Positions 63,761 to 64,000 of a DNA stretch of 64,000 nucleotides are shown piece after piece (the first letter of the stretch is position 1; the number at the start of each line of letters is the position of its first letter). This DNA is from Myxococcota bacterium (GTDB lineage Bacteria > Myxococcota_A > UBA9160 > UBA4427), in NCBI GenBank assembly GCA_029243605.1, contig JAQWRT010000051.1:62001-126000 (forward strand), in the 5' to 3' direction. The notes below the pieces were generated by a model. The model was not told the origin of the DNA. It worked only from the letters and a program-made list of their open reading frames with translations, and did no database searches. The position numbers were made by a program, and so were the translations under genes.

Positions 63761-64000
63761 GGCCAATTGCATCGAAACCGTGTCCCCTGGCCGCCGGCAA
63801 CTCCTCTGTCAATTAAGTAATCCGGGATTCTTCGGGTTGGCCATGTGCAGAATTGCAGCAGGCCCCGACGCGACCCCCGCATAGGACTTGGGTTCTGGGC
63901 CGGGGGGAGATCGTCTTGATCGCTTCCGACGTGAAGGCCTTACGCAATAGTCTTGAAAAAGTGCGGATTTCGTGAGAACTTGGGGAAGCCTACATATCCG

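Noticed and set aside
63761-64000. Start of a further gene at the right edge
   Set aside because: The open frames here are short, and the only one with a good ribosome site ends after about 20 codons.

Overview
The window is GC-rich DNA, densely coded, from a Gram-negative bacterium. Outer-membrane biology supports this: an MlaF-E-D-A-C lipid-transport operon, a LolA-like protein and a PEP-CTERM sorting signal. The lifestyle looks aerobic and lipid-degrading, with many acyl-CoA dehydrogenases, MaoC-type hydratases, DUF35 and thiolase-like proteins, two LLM (F420-type) oxidoreductases, a PAPS-type sulfotransferase and B12-dependent MetH. This mix is typical of 'deltaproteobacterial' lineages such as Myxococcota or Binatia-like groups, but the sequence alone does not fix the taxon. 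I see no rRNA, tRNA, insertion sequence, prophage or CRISPR array.

Layout. 1-3.5 kb: an SDR cut by the window edge, a glycine-zipper protein, an amidase and a DUF2161 nuclease-fold protein. 3.7-8.4 kb: a surface-sugar group of GT4 glycosyltransferase, a Gfo/Idh/MocA oxidoreductase with an extra N-terminal domain, and a divergent CapK-like adenylate-forming enzyme. 8.4-12 kb: GlpD and a COG2509 flavoprotein. 12.0-18.4 kb: a tightly packed eight-gene minus-strand operon behind a palindromic operator that overlaps a consensus -35 box. It holds two acyl-CoA dehydrogenases, an Asp-nucleophile alpha/beta hydrolase, a Cys-less thiolase-like protein, DUF35, PHP and two MaoC-like proteins. It parallels the actinobacterial igr/chs set that removes a propionyl side chain from steroids by dehydrogenation, hydration and retro-aldol cleavage.

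18.4-30.1 kb: SurE, an orphan CheC-like phosphatase, a histidine phosphatase, an unrecognised methyltransferase-like protein, a DJ-1/PfpI protein, a sulfite-reduction/cysteine operon (DUF2849, sulfite reductase, DUF934, cysteine synthase) and MetH with a visible promoter. 30.4-37 kb: HtpG, an LLM enzyme and the mla operon. 37-45.4 kb: an AEC transporter, a GT-C membrane protein, a LolA-like protein, an SDR, a NYN-LOTUS protein and a large secreted protein combining a trypsin-like domain, Ca-binding repeats, a metzincin-like motif with Gln in place of Glu, and PEP-CTERM. 45.6-52 kb: LLM, SDR, epimerase, SnoaL-like, VIT1-like and MMPL genes.

52.3-58.3 kb holds the most unusual part: an 809-aa protein that appears to fuse a PilZ (c-di-GMP) module, a LuxD-like acyl-transferase/thioesterase and a SAM methyltransferase. 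A double-kinase hybrid histidine kinase and a SixA-like phosphatase follow. 58.4-63.8 kb: a DsbA-fold isomerase, a sulfotransferase, an SGNH hydrolase and a second acyl-CoA dehydrogenase pair. The last 240 bases show no gene.
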